A stretch of 42,147 nt of DNA from Lachnospiraceae bacterium (GCA_022799355.1 JAAWOG010000028.1:1-42147), one strand, 5' to 3'; counted from the first letter of the stretch, positions 32,460 to 40,846 are shown. Translations and numbers: made by a program. The notes: generated by a model from the sequence alone, not told the origin.

Positions 32460-33401
32460 ATGAAAGATAAAAAATTTATTTCCCTGGTCATATACCTGCA
32501 CAACAACGGCGCCTGTCTGAAACACTTTCTGGATCAGGTGCTTCCGGTATGTGATAAAAAATTTGAACAGTATGAGTTGATCTGTGTGGATGACGGCTGC
32601 ACCGACAATACTATGGATATCCTTCGGGAATATATCAGCAAAATTCAGATCGGTATTATGGTAAATGTCGCCCATATGAGTTTTTTCCACGGACTGGAGA
32701 GTTCCATGAACGCCGGGCGTGATCTTGCCATCGGTGACTTTGTCTACGAATTTGACAGTATCCTTGTGGATTACGATCCCGCAATCATTTTATCCGTCTA
32801 TGAAAAACTCCTTGAGGGAAACGACATCGTAGCGGCCAGCAGCCGCGGAAAACTCCGTTTTACTTCCCGGATATTTTATGCCCTCTATAATAAGACCAGC
32901 AGAGGCAGCGGTAAGATCGGACCTGAGACCTTCCGTCTGGTATCCCGCCGCGCCATCAACCGCATCAAAGCCATGGGACATTATATTCCCTACCGAAAAG
33001 CGGTCTACAGGAACTGCGGACTTTGTGCGGCAACGATCAGTTATGACAGTATCCATCAGGGCACGGGCAGGCAGCACAGTGCGGCAGCTTCGGAGCGCAC
33101 CTCTCTTGCCTTTGACTCCTTTATCTATTTTACCAATGTGATGGAGCGGATCTCTACGATTGTCTCCGGCGCGTTTTTGCTTTTATCCGTAGGTATGGGA
33201 CTGTATACCATCTCCGACATCTTTAACAAAAATAAACCCGTGGAAGGCTGGCTTTCCACCATGAGTTTTCTGTCTCTGGGATTTTTCGGTGTCTTTGCCC
33301 TGCTTACGATTATTTTAAAATATTTATCCGTCATGCTGAATCTTATTTTTAAACAACAGCAGTATCTTGTCTCGGATATTGAGAAGATCGTATCCCGGTA
33401 A
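32460..33401 (+). CDS. Family 2 glycosyltransferase with C-terminal membrane anchor
   Basis: A 313-residue GT2 enzyme of the dolichyl-phosphate-mannose-synthase-like type. The N-terminal fold has the nucleotide-binding ELICVDDGCTDNT. The position of the usual DxD reads VYEFDSILVDYDP, so the metal motif is altered (E-x-D). Residues about 225-300 contain two hydrophobic helices (AFLLLSVGMGLYTIS, FGVFALLTIILKYLSV). It would transfer a sugar from a nucleotide donor, probably to polyprenyl phosphate, at the inner membrane. Preceded by leader copy 1. Confidence 0.78.
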   Translation: MKDKKFISLVIYLHNNGACLKHFLDQVLPVCDKKFEQYELICVDDGCTDNTMDILREYISKIQIGIMVNVAHMSFFHGLESSMNAGRDLAIGDFVYEFDSILVDYDPAIILSVYEKLLEGNDIVAASSRGKLRFTSRIFYALYNKTSRGSGKIGPETFRLVSRRAINRIKAMGHYIPYRKAVYRNCGLCAATISYDSIHQGTGRQHSAAASERTSLAFDSFIYFTNVMERISTIVSGAFLLLSVGMGLYTISDIFNKNKPVEGWLSTMSFLSLGFFGVFALLTIILKYLSVMLNLIFKQQQYLVSDIEKIVSR

Positions 33402-33452
33402 CCTGTTTTATTGTAACCCGACAAATAAATTCAGAAAAGGATTCCTGAACTC

Positions 33453-34208
33453 ATGGAACAATCCACAACAGATATCAACATTTTATTTCCGGTACTAAAT
33501 GAACGGCTGAGACTCAAAAACGGCATAGACCGCACCGTTGCCTACGTGCGCAAAAACCTCACTATCCCCTGTAAAATCACCATTCTGGACAATGGCTCAG
33601 ACGACGAAACACCGGACATCGGAAGGCAGCTTGCGGAAAAATATCCCGAGGTTTCCTACGTACGTGTCGGTGAGCGGGGTGTCGGCGTCGCTTTCCGCAG
33701 AGGAATCTCTTTAAATGAGTGCGCCCTGGTAGGTTATATGGATATTGATCTCTCCACAGACATCAAACACCTCGGACAGGCCGTCTCCCTCTTTCAGGAG
33801 AATCCGAAACTGCAGTATGTAAACGGAAGCCGTTTTTCCAAGGCCTCCGACACAAAGGGGCGAAAATGGTATCGGAAGATCACGTCCATGGGGCTTATCA
33901 TTCTGTTAAAGGCATTCTTTCATATGAAAGCAACCGATGCCGTCTGCGGTTTTACTTTTCTGCGCAGAGAAGCTGCCGAAAAGCTGGTTGCCGCCTGCGG
34001 CAATGACAACGGATGGTTTTATACCATAGAATTTCTGCTGCGTGCGGAACGCATGGGTATGTGTATCTATGATATGCCGGTAGAATGGCAGGAGGATTAC
34101 AATACCACGGTCAAAATATGGAAAACCATAAAAAATTATCTGATCCAAATGAAACGGCTGCACCGCGAATTCCGCATGGAATCATCCGGCTCACTGCCCC
34201 GGAAATAA
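33453..34208 (+). CDS. Family 2 glycosyltransferase, second of the pair
   Basis: A 251-residue GT2 enzyme. Motifs: NILFPVLNERLRL, ITILDNGSDDETPD (nucleotide binding), and YMDIDLSTDIKHL with the DxD (MDIDL) that coordinates the metal-sugar donor. No strong membrane span is seen except a hydrophobic stretch near 150 (MGLIILLKAFF). It resembles polyprenyl-phosphate sugar transferases. GAACTC precedes the start and the ribosome site is weak. It follows the first GT by 51 bases without leader element. Confidence 0.8.
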   Translation: MEQSTTDINILFPVLNERLRLKNGIDRTVAYVRKNLTIPCKITILDNGSDDETPDIGRQLAEKYPEVSYVRVGERGVGVAFRRGISLNECALVGYMDIDLSTDIKHLGQAVSLFQENPKLQYVNGSRFSKASDTKGRKWYRKITSMGLIILLKAFFHMKATDAVCGFTFLRREAAEKLVAACGNDNGWFYTIEFLLRAERMGMCIYDMPVEWQEDYNTTVKIWKTIKNYLIQMKRLHREFRMESSGSLPRK

Positions 34209-34216
34209 AGGAGAAA

Positions 34217-34302
34217 AGATTGAACATTAAAATTTTCAATCGCGAGTGTTTTGCGCAGGCCAGTCAGCCTGAGAAAAAAGCAACGCAGAAAGGAGGAAAA
34301 AT
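34217..34302 (+). repeat. Structured leader element, copy 2 (short form)
   Basis: It aligns with copy 1 at both ends: GATTGAACATT-aa-AATTTTCAATCGCGAG, then TGCG-CAGGC-CAGTCA-GCCTG with CGCA in AAAAGCAACGCAGAAA, then AGGAGGAAAAAT directly before the aminotransferase ATG. The 37-base middle hairpin of copy 1 is replaced by 5 bases. Helices are kept while loop bases change (CAGGCA to CAGTCA). Confidence 0.85.
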
Positions 34303-35397
34303 ATGCTCAAAAGAATTGATCTGACCAGAGATTATGAAAAACATAAACAGGAATATATGGACGCCATAGAGGCGGTCTGCCGTGAAACCGCTTTTTCCGG
34401 CGGCAGCTTTGCCGACAAATTTGATGAGGAGTTCGCCCGGTTCTGCGGTGTGCCCTATGCCGCCGGCGTCAACAACGGTACTTCCGCCCTGCACTGCGCC
34501 ATGATGGCGCTGGGTATCGGCAGAGGCGATGAAGTGATCGTTCCGGCAAACACCTTTATCGCCACGGCATGGGGCGTTACCTACACAGGCGCCACACCGG
34601 TATTTGTCGATTGTACCGCCGACACCTGGGAACTCGATCCCGACAAAATAGAAGAAAAGATCACGGACAGGACAAAGGCGATAATCGGTGTACATCTTTA
34701 CGGACAGCCCTTTGAATTTGCCAAAGTAAAAGCTCTTGCCGACAAATACGGACTCTATGTGGTGGAGGACTGCGCCCAGGCACACGGCGCACTTTATGAA
34801 GGAAAGCCTGTCGGCAGCCTTGGAGAGCTGGGATGTTTCAGCTTTTACCCCGGAAAAAATCTCTACGCCTTCGGGGAAGGGGGCAGTGTGACCTGTCATA
34901 AAAAAGAATATTTTGACACGATAACCACGATCAAAAACCAGGGCTGCAAAGTCCGCTACTACCATGATGTGATCGGCTATAACTACCGGCTGGAAGGGTT
35001 GCAGGGAGCTGTTCTCAGCATAAGCCTGAAATATCTGCCGCAATGGACTATGCGCCGGCAGGCGATCGGCAGGCGTTACCACAAAGAGATCACAAATCCC
35101 GCCATAACCATGCAGGTTCATCCCGAAAATACGGAACCCGTATTCCATCTGTTTGTGATCACGGCAGAAGCCCCCGAACATTTCGTATCTTATATGGGCA
35201 GGCGCGGTATAGAATGCCACAGACATTACCCCGTACCCTGCCATCTGCAAAAAGCCTATGCGGATCTGGGATATCAGGAGGGGGACTGCCCGAACGCGGA
35301 GCATCTTGCCCGCCACTGCGTCACACTGCCTCTGTTTCCGGAGATGACGGATGAGGAAGCCGAAATAGTGATCAGAGCGTGTAATGAATATTGTTAA
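34303..35397 (+). CDS. DegT/DnrJ/EryC1-type sugar aminotransferase
   Basis: A 364-residue PLP-dependent enzyme that aminates a keto-sugar nucleotide. PLP site: CFSFYPGKNLYAFGEGG, with the catalytic lysine of the family. Other marks: GVNNGTSALHCAMMALGIGRGDEV, FVDCTADTWELDPDKIE, and VEDCAQAHGA for the cofactor Asp. Length matches the family. The product, probably an amino-deoxy sugar donor, would feed the two glycosyltransferases upstream. Perfect AGGAGG inside leader copy 2. It converges with the rlmI-like gene 17 bases away. Confidence 0.92.
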   Translation: MLKRIDLTRDYEKHKQEYMDAIEAVCRETAFSGGSFADKFDEEFARFCGVPYAAGVNNGTSALHCAMMALGIGRGDEVIVPANTFIATAWGVTYTGATPVFVDCTADTWELDPDKIEEKITDRTKAIIGVHLYGQPFEFAKVKALADKYGLYVVEDCAQAHGALYEGKPVGSLGELGCFSFYPGKNLYAFGEGGSVTCHKKEYFDTITTIKNQGCKVRYYHDVIGYNYRLEGLQGAVLSISLKYLPQWTMRRQAIGRRYHKEITNPAITMQVHPENTEPVFHLFVITAEAPEHFVSYMGRRGIECHRHYPVPCHLQKAYADLGYQEGDCPNAEHLARHCVTLPLFPEMTDEEAEIVIRACNEYC

Positions 35398-35414
35398 AAG
35401 GCTGATTGCCTTAC

Positions 35415-36662
35415 CTATAATTCTCCGCACACCTGAAAAATATAAAACTTCAGATAATAGGACTCATCCGCCGCCCAGAGGATCGGATGGTCCGGCGCCT
35501 GGGTATGAAATTCTACCTGGCGCAGCCTTTTGCGGGCACCTTTTGCCGCTTCCCGGATTGTCTTTGCAAACAGTTCCGCCTCCATAAAATGGGAACAGGA
35601 ACAGGTTACAAGGAATCCCCCGTCTCTCACCAGTTTCATTCCCCGCAGGTTGATCTCCCGATAGCCCTTTACCGCACCCTTTGTGGCCTGTCTGGATTTT
35701 GTAAAAGCGGGAGGATCCAGGATCACTACATCATACCGCTCTCCCTCTTCTTCAAGCTTTGGCAGAAGCTCAAACACATCCGCACACACAAACTCCACTT
35801 TATCCTCCAGGTTATTGAGTCTGGCATTTTCCCGTGCCTGCGCTATGCCAAGCTCAGAGGCGTCCACGCCAAGGACGGATTTTGCCCCCGCTATACCTGC
35901 ATTCAGCGCAAAAGAGCCCGTATGGGTAAAACAGTCAAGCACTCTTTTTCCGGGACAGAGTTTATGGATCGCCGCCCGGTTGATCTTCTGATCCAGAAAG
36001 AACCCTGTTTTCTGTCCCTCTTTCACATCTACCTGATATCGGACGCCGTTTTCTCTGATTTCCACCTTTGTCTCAAAAGGCTCCCCCATAAAGCCCTTGA
36101 ATCGCTCCATTCCTTCCTGCAGCCGCACTTTCGCATCGCTTCGTTCATAGATGCCCCGAATCTTTATACCGTTTTCCTCCAGTATCTCTCTCAGACTCTC
36201 CAGCAGAAAAGGTTTTAATCTGTCGATCCCGAGCGCTAAAGACTCCACCACAAGTATATCCGAAAACTTATCCACCACAAGCCCCGGCAGAAAATCAGCT
36301 TCCCCAAAGATCAGGCGGCAGCTTTCCGTATCAATTACGCTTTTTCGGTATTCCCAGCAATCCCGCACACGCTTTTTCAAAAACGCCGGCGTGATACGGT
36401 TTTCCTTTCTCCGCGAAAGCATACGAATCCTGATCTTTGAAGCGCTGTTGATAAACCCATAACCCATAAAATAGCCGTCAAAATCTTCCACGGAAATGAT
36501 ATCGCCGTCTTCATAGGCCCCTTTCACCTCAGCGATCTCATTATCATAAATCCAGAGCCCTCCCGCCTTTAAGCTGCGCCCTTCTCCCTTTTTCAGGACT
36601 GCCGCCGCTGCTGCCGAAAGGTCCATATCCGGTTTTAATGTTTTCAGATCCATCGTATTCAT
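35415..36662 (-). CDS. rlmI: Class I rRNA (cytosine-C5) methyltransferase, RlmI-like
   Basis: A 415-residue protein. N-terminal PUA domain (GGLWIYDNEIAEVKGAYEDGD), a central EEHEE-type domain, then the SAM fold with VLDCFTHTGSFALNAG and the catalytic-region DPPAFTKS, with TCSCSHFM downstream. E. coli RlmI methylates C1962 of 23S rRNA; the same target is likely. I chose ATG 36662 with GGAGG 10 bases upstream rather than the longer frame to 36791, which overlaps the neighbour's end. It follows the AlkD-like gene by 23 bases. Confidence 0.87.
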   Translation of the reverse strand: MNTMDLKTLKPDMDLSAAAAAVLKKGEGRSLKAGGLWIYDNEIAEVKGAYEDGDIISVEDFDGYFMGYGFINSASKIRIRMLSRRKENRITPAFLKKRVRDCWEYRKSVIDTESCRLIFGEADFLPGLVVDKFSDILVVESLALGIDRLKPFLLESLREILEENGIKIRGIYERSDAKVRLQEGMERFKGFMGEPFETKVEIRENGVRYQVDVKEGQKTGFFLDQKINRAAIHKLCPGKRVLDCFTHTGSFALNAGIAGAKSVLGVDASELGIAQARENARLNNLEDKVEFVCADVFELLPKLEEEGERYDVVILDPPAFTKSRQATKGAVKGYREINLRGMKLVRDGGFLVTCSCSHFMEAELFAKTIREAAKGARKRLRQVEFHTQAPDHPILWAADESYYLKFYIFQVCGEL

Positions 36663-36685
36663 CTTTCTATTTCCTCCGCCCTCTA

Positions 36686-37492
36686 TTACTTCTCCTGTAC
36701 ATTCCGTACTTTCCGCTTTGCAAAACGTTTTTCCTTCTCTTTCGTTAAAAGCTCCTTTTGTTCCTTTGTCAGCCGGAAGCTCTCCCGGCACTTCTGTACC
36801 GTCTTTACATAAGTAAATTCATCCAGATGGTTATCCGGTGAACACATGTAAGCAAAACTTTTCTCCCACTGCTTTACAAGGCAGACCGAGAGCGCCCACG
36901 CTATCGCCATCTTTACATAATATCCCTCATGATGAATACCGTCAAAGGTCCTAAGCAGTTCATCTATATAGTCCGGCACCACATAAAAATCCATCAGCAT
37001 CACCACACCGAATCGCAGGTCGAACTCCCTGTCCGAATTTAGATACGGCTGCAAAAATTCCAGCATCGCCTCAGGCTGCTTTTTTGTCTGCTTTAAGCCG
37101 GCGCAAAAACTGTCGCAAAGGGACCAGTTATCGATCCTGTCAACATATCTTTTTATGTAGGGAAATAATATTTCCAGCCTTTCTTTCATGCTGCCGATCA
37201 CCATACCGTACAGCATCAGCTCTTCCATATATGGAAAGTCTTCCTGCTCTTCCTTACAACCGTCCTGTGCTTTCGTTTCTGCCTGTTTTTCCGGGCTTTC
37301 ATCAGGTAACATGTTATCCAGATATTCCCTGCCTTCGGCCTTTGCGATTTTCTTTGCAAGTTCCCGTATTTTCGGGAGGCGCACCCCCAGCATCACCGCC
37401 TCCCGTCCCAGAAGCGCACCTGAAAATTTTGCATACTCAGGCTCCGCCATCTCCATGAGAAGTTCTCTTATTCTCTCCCCTGTATATTCCAT
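36686..37492 (-). CDS. AlkD-like DNA alkylation repair protein
   Basis: A 268-residue HEAT-repeat-type glycosylase-fold protein. The segment RIDNWSLCDSFCAGL and the later helix pair VKMAIAWALSVCLVKQW fit the AlkD family, which removes bulky alkylated purines from DNA. An acidic insert near 60-85 (DESPEKQAETKAQDG) is extra. GGAGGG precedes the ATG. Probably co-transcribed with the rRNA methyltransferase. Confidence 0.85.
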   Translation of the reverse strand: MEYTGERIRELLMEMAEPEYAKFSGALLGREAVMLGVRLPKIRELAKKIAKAEGREYLDNMLPDESPEKQAETKAQDGCKEEQEDFPYMEELMLYGMVIGSMKERLEILFPYIKRYVDRIDNWSLCDSFCAGLKQTKKQPEAMLEFLQPYLNSDREFDLRFGVVMLMDFYVVPDYIDELLRTFDGIHHEGYYVKMAIAWALSVCLVKQWEKSFAYMCSPDNHLDEFTYVKTVQKCRESFRLTKEQKELLTKEKEKRFAKRKVRNVQEK

Positions 37493-37650
37493 CCGAACCC
37501 TCCATTCAGTCTCAGGTCATTTTTATGATATTTCCCTATGCGTTTTACTCCATACTCTTTACGTCAGAAAGATTCTGATACGCTGTTCCGAATTTTAGCA
37601 TAAATACCGGGAAGGTTCAAGGTATGCGCTGAAACCAAATAAATTTCTAC

Positions 37651-37680
37651 TTGACAATCATACCCAAAATAAGGTATTAT
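37651..37680 (+). promoter_or_regulatory. Promoter for tRNA-Pro
   Basis: TTGACA (37651-37656), 18 bases, TATTAT (37675-37680); predicted start about 80 bases before the tRNA. The long leader is unusual but contains no gene. Confidence 0.75.
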
Positions 37681-37764
37681 CATAGTTGTTGCGGATAAAG
37701 TAGTCCGTACGGATTCTTCACCGAATCAGAAAAGATTTTTTACGCAGATATAGCGGTTTTATAA

Positions 37765-37838
37765 CGGCGCGTGGCTCAGCTTGGTAGAGCGCTGCGTTCG
37801 GGACGCAGAGGTCGCAGGTTCAAATCCTGTCGCGCCGA
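37765..37838 (+). tRNA. tRNA-Pro(CGG)
   Basis: A 74-nt cloverleaf: acceptor CGGCGCG with CGCGCCG and discriminator A, anticodon loop TTCGGGA giving anticodon CGG (proline CCG), T-arm GCAGGTTCAAATCCTGT. CCA is not encoded. The AT-richer accessory region begins directly after its 3' end. Confidence 0.96.
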
Positions 37839-37854
37839 TTAGGTTGGAAAGTGT

Positions 37855-37893
37855 CAGAAGCCTTGATTTTACAGGGTTCTGGCTCTTTTTTTT
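37855..37893 (+). terminator. Terminator after tRNA-Pro
   Basis: CAGAA-g-CC (37855-37862) pairs with GG-g-TTCTG (37874-37881), followed by GCTC and eight T residues. The remainder of the 37839-38164 gap shows no supported gene; TGTTTCAA occurs twice in tandem near 38011-38027. Confidence 0.65.
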
Positions 37894-38164
37894 GTCTGAA
37901 AAAGGTTGAGATGAAACGGGAGTTAAAAGGCGGGTCAACAAAGTTCCAACAAGAAATAAGGTAATGTATGCCAAGAGGGGGTGTAAAAGGGACTGTAAAG
38001 GTATCTGTTTTGTTTCAAATGTTTCAACTTTTCTAGCCATAAAAATATAATAAGATTTCTTGCACATTGCATAAAATCCGGTAAATACTTCCTTGCAGTT
38101 TCACTACTGACATATGTATTTGACGGCGTTAGAATGGATCAAATAAAAAAAGGAGGCAGGAAAG

Positions 38165-38392
38165 ATGGAACGGAAAATAAGGGAAGAGATTGGAAACCTT
38201 GAAAGAAAAATCGAATGGAAACAGGAAAATCTCGACAAAGCGGTAATGGATTTCAAGGAGTCAGCCGCAACATATGACGCCCACTGTATTGAAACATTCA
38301 TTCCTGGGAAGATCGAAGAAATCACAAGATGCCGGATGGAAATAGAAAATCTGGCACAGCAAAAACAAATGTTAGAATATCTGCTTGATTAG
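38165..38392 (+). CDS. Small coiled-coil protein, unknown
   Basis: A 75-residue, all-helical protein with heptad-like pattern (EEIGNLERKIEWKQENLDKA, IENLAQQKQMLEYLLD). AGGAGG lies 8 bases before the ATG, so it is likely real. No family recognised; typical of small accessory-element genes. Confidence 0.65.
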   Translation: MERKIREEIGNLERKIEWKQENLDKAVMDFKESAATYDAHCIETFIPGKIEEITRCRMEIENLAQQKQMLEYLLD

Positions 38393-38427
38393 GAATACCG
38401 GGTATTACTTCAACTTTATTGTATGAT

Positions 38428-38470
38428 AAAAATGTCTGTATTGAAAATGGGTACAGACATTTTTATTTTT
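38428..38470 (+). terminator. Terminator after the coiled-coil gene
   Basis: A perfect 13-bp stem AAAAATGTCTGTA (38428-38440) with its complement (38452-38464), followed by ATTTTT. The remaining gap to 38697 holds only the recombinase leader, with two further TGTTTCA motifs at 38521-38540. Confidence 0.85.
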
Positions 38471-38697
38471 AAAGTACACTTTTAATTATGCTCTAAAAAG
38501 AAAAGGGGATAAATGAGATATGTTTCAGGAAGTGTTTCAAAAATTGTATTCCTGCTCTATTGGAACAGTTTTGGTGTATAAAAAGTGTATGGTTGTTCTG
38601 CATGGGTAGGGTATAGCTTTTTGGGACACCTTTCTGAAACGATGAAAATTTTTGATATCTCACATCTTAATGTCTAGTTGAGAAAGGATCAGGCACT

Positions 38698-39273
38698 ATG
38701 AAAATCGGATATGTCAGGGTGAGTACAAAAGAGCAGAATACGGCACGACAGGAGGAACTTATGAAGTCGCTGGATGTGGATAAAGTATACATTGAGAAAA
38801 TGAGCGGCAGGAATACAGAAAGACCTTTCTTACAGGAGATGATGAATTTTGTGCGTGAGGGTGATTCCGTAGTCGTGGAAAGCATTTCGAGGTTTGCAAG
38901 GAATACAAAAGATTTGCTTGAACTGACAGAGGAATTAAATAATAAACATGTTCAGTTCATCTCTCAAAAGGAAAACATTGATACAAACACCCCGGCAGGA
39001 AAGTTTATGCTTACGATATTTGGAGCGGTAGCAGAGTTGGAACGGGAGTACATAAGACAACGGCAGAAAGAAGGCATAGAGATTGCGAAGGAGCAGGGGA
39101 AGTATAAGGGCCGGCCGGCAAAACAATTAGATACATTTGATGAAATTTATCAACAATGGAAGTCCGGAAATATAACGGCTACTTCTGCAAGTATGCAACT
39201 GAATATAAGCAGAAGTACATTTTACAGAAAAGTAACAGCATATGAGGCGGATAATAAGCCGATAGACTTTTGA
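38698..39273 (+). CDS. Serine recombinase (resolvase/invertase type)
   Basis: A 191-residue small serine recombinase. Catalytic Ser9 in YVRVSTKEQN; conserved SISRFARNTKDLLEL contains the active-site arginines; then AGKFMLTIFGAVAELERE, the long E-helix, KYKGRPAK and a C-terminal Hin-type helix-turn-helix (ITATSASMQLNISRSTFYRK). Size and domains fit resolvases and DNA invertases rather than large integrases. No inverted site was found beside it, so target and reaction are open. AAAGGA precedes the start. The HTH gene follows 14 bases later. Confidence 0.92.
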   Translation: MKIGYVRVSTKEQNTARQEELMKSLDVDKVYIEKMSGRNTERPFLQEMMNFVREGDSVVVESISRFARNTKDLLELTEELNNKHVQFISQKENIDTNTPAGKFMLTIFGAVAELEREYIRQRQKEGIEIAKEQGKYKGRPAKQLDTFDEIYQQWKSGNITATSASMQLNISRSTFYRKVTAYEADNKPIDF

Positions 39274-39287
39274 AAGGAGGGCTTGAT

Positions 39288-39806
39288 ATGGGAGAGAATA
39301 TAAGAAGCAGGGAACTCGACCTTGCGTTATTTCATTTGAATACTGCAATACACGAAAAACTGGGAGACGATTATGTAAATTCGAGTTATACATTTGACAG
39401 AATGGATACTATAGAAGTAATAGAAACCATGTTAAAAAGTGTAAAACGGGCATATCGGGGATATGTGATGGGACAGCTTGCAGAAGAAAATGAGAACCTT
39501 GACAGAAGATTAAACAATGCAAAGAGGGAAATGAACCGTCTGGAAAAAGAAAGGGAAACATATAAAGAAAGAGTAGAAACACTGGAAAAGGAAAACCGGG
39601 ATTTGCTGTGGATGCAGGATGTACTGCAAAAGCAGTTAGATAAACGGGTGAAGAACAGCCGGGAGGATATAGACATTGATGAAGTAAAATATTTGTATAA
39701 AAAGGGCATGTCTGTTATAGAGATTGCGAAGCGCTTCCATACGAACCGTCAGACGATTTATAACAAACTCCGTAAGCCGTCAGCTGGCAACGGCTTATAT
39801 ATGTAA
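39288..39806 (+). CDS. Coiled-coil protein with recombinase-like C-terminal HTH
   Basis: A 172-residue protein. A long coiled coil (about 65-125, rich in Glu, Arg, Lys and Leu) is followed by a C-terminal helix-turn-helix (DIDEVKYLYKKGMSVIEIAK, then NRQTIYNKL) very like that of the serine recombinase upstream. AGGAGG lies 7 bases before the ATG at 39288; a frame extending to 39270 overlaps the recombinase stop. It may act as an oligomeric DNA-binding partner or regulator of the recombinase. A TAAGCCGT/ACGGCTTA stem (39773-39797) overlaps its last codons. Confidence 0.75.
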   Translation: MGENIRSRELDLALFHLNTAIHEKLGDDYVNSSYTFDRMDTIEVIETMLKSVKRAYRGYVMGQLAEENENLDRRLNNAKREMNRLEKERETYKERVETLEKENRDLLWMQDVLQKQLDKRVKNSREDIDIDEVKYLYKKGMSVIEIAKRFHTNRQTIYNKLRKPSAGNGLYM

Positions 39807-39841
39807 TCCAGTATTTTCAGTTAAACCTATATAAACAGGTT

Positions 39842-39864
39842 GATGTAAAAGTTACTTTTACATC
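39842..39864. repeat. 10-bp perfect hairpin in the 39807-40093 gap
   Basis: GATGTAAAAG (39842-39851) and CTTTTACATC (39855-39864) with a 3-base loop; no T-run follows, so operator or RNA stem. The gap otherwise holds AT-rich sequence and, near 40030-40060, a TTGTAA ... TTACAA pair; no gene is supported. Confidence 0.6.
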
Positions 39865-40093
39865 ATCACACATAAAATCAATTATTTCATGCTTTTCAAT
39901 ATGCATCTCAAAAATATAAAAGTGGAACAAAAACAAAATATAATGTCTGCCACTGGTACTGGGAAAAATAAAACAGTAGACATCAAAAAACTTACAGTAT
40001 ATTTGTCAGACTGAAAATTTTTATTATAGGGCTTGTAATCCCACTGTCACAGCGTTACAATCCCCTCCACCAAAAAAAGAAAGGGGGAGCGAT

Positions 40094-40345
40094 ATGAAAG
40101 ATACGGTAAAGCTACAGGCTGAATTAGCCAAGGTTGAAGATTTAGCTGATACACTGGAATTGAAGATACACAATCTGGCTGGCAATCTTGAACTAATCTG
40201 TCTGGGACTGCGGACGCTAAATAAGATAGAAGATTCTTATGAGTTGTGTAGTTTAAGGCTTGTATTGAATTATGTAGAAATGATAGAAACACTGGATATT
40301 TTAAAACTACAAGCCAAAGTGTCCGAACTAAAAGAAATGATATAA
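40094..40345 (+). CDS. Small helical protein, unknown
   Basis: An 83-residue helical protein (LQAELAKVEDLADTLELKI, LRLVLNYVEMIETLDILKL). GGGGGAG precedes the ATG by 6 bases, a usable ribosome site. No family recognised. It converges with the XRE gene downstream. Confidence 0.6.
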   Translation: MKDTVKLQAELAKVEDLADTLELKIHNLAGNLELICLGLRTLNKIEDSYELCSLRLVLNYVEMIETLDILKLQAKVSELKEMI

Positions 40346-40413
40346 CACAGACAGCTGGAAAGGCGGTGATATAACACAAGAATGACAGGGTATGTGATAC
40401 AGATACAGCCTTG

Positions 40414-40707
40414 TCATTTCTGTAAACTTAGTAAAAATGATTGTAAAAGCTGGTATTGTTCATCATTCAGCATAGACACATCAAGAAGTTTAACAGTATC
40501 AGCTTTATCAATTCCCAGCAGATAGTCAACAGAGCAGTGATATAAATGTGCAAGTGCAATGAGGATTTCAACACTGGGGGTTCTTTCTCCGCTTTCATAA
40601 TTAGATATGACGGAAGCAGACGTACCGATAAAAGAAGAAACTTCTTTTTGAGAAAAATTGCGTAAAACGCGTTGTTTCTGTAGCCGCTGACCTAATCCAT
40701 TTATCAT
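40414..40707 (-). CDS. XRE-family transcriptional repressor
   Basis: A 97-residue protein with an N-terminal Cro/CI helix-turn-helix (RVLRNFSQKEVSSFIGTSAS, then VISNYESGERTPS) followed by the family's usual YLLGI segment. The ATG at 40707 has GGAGG 7 bases upstream; the longer frame to 40779 runs through the promoter region. It is divergent from the 40847 gene, with an inverted repeat between, so it probably represses that unit and itself. Confidence 0.88.
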   Translation of the reverse strand: MINGLGQRLQKQRVLRNFSQKEVSSFIGTSASVISNYESGERTPSVEILIALAHLYHCSVDYLLGIDKADTVKLLDVSMLNDEQYQLLQSFLLSLQK

Positions 40708-40718
40708 ATAAGCACCTC

Positions 40719-40737
40719 CATGTAAAGATTCTACATG
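40719..40737. promoter_or_regulatory. Inverted repeat, likely operator of the XRE repressor
   Basis: CATGTA and TACATG separated by 7 bases, 11 bases upstream of the XRE start codon in its leader. The dyad size fits a dimeric XRE repressor. Confidence 0.5.
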
Positions 40738-40778
40738 ATGCCTATATGCTCTAGGAAATACAAAGTTTTCTAAAAGCA

Positions 40779-40807
40779 TTGAACGCTATGCAGGGAGATG
40801 GTATAAT
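40779..40807 (+). promoter_or_regulatory. Promoter for the 40847-42036 unit
   Basis: TTGAAC (40779-40784), 17 bases, TATAAT (40802-40807), then AAAGGA before the ATG at 40847. Confidence 0.75.
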
Positions 40808-40846
40808 CAACCCAAACTAAATTTACATACGAAAGGAAAAACACAC

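Noticed and set aside
34264-35430. Minus-strand frame over the DegT gene
   Set aside because: The plus strand encodes a complete aminotransferase with its PLP motif; the opposite frame has no family features.
37759-38067. Minus-strand frame across tRNA-Pro, ending in a GATGFEPATSASRTQRST-like tail
   Set aside because: It is the antisense translation of the tRNA and its flank, a well-known annotation artefact; no ribosome site or family.
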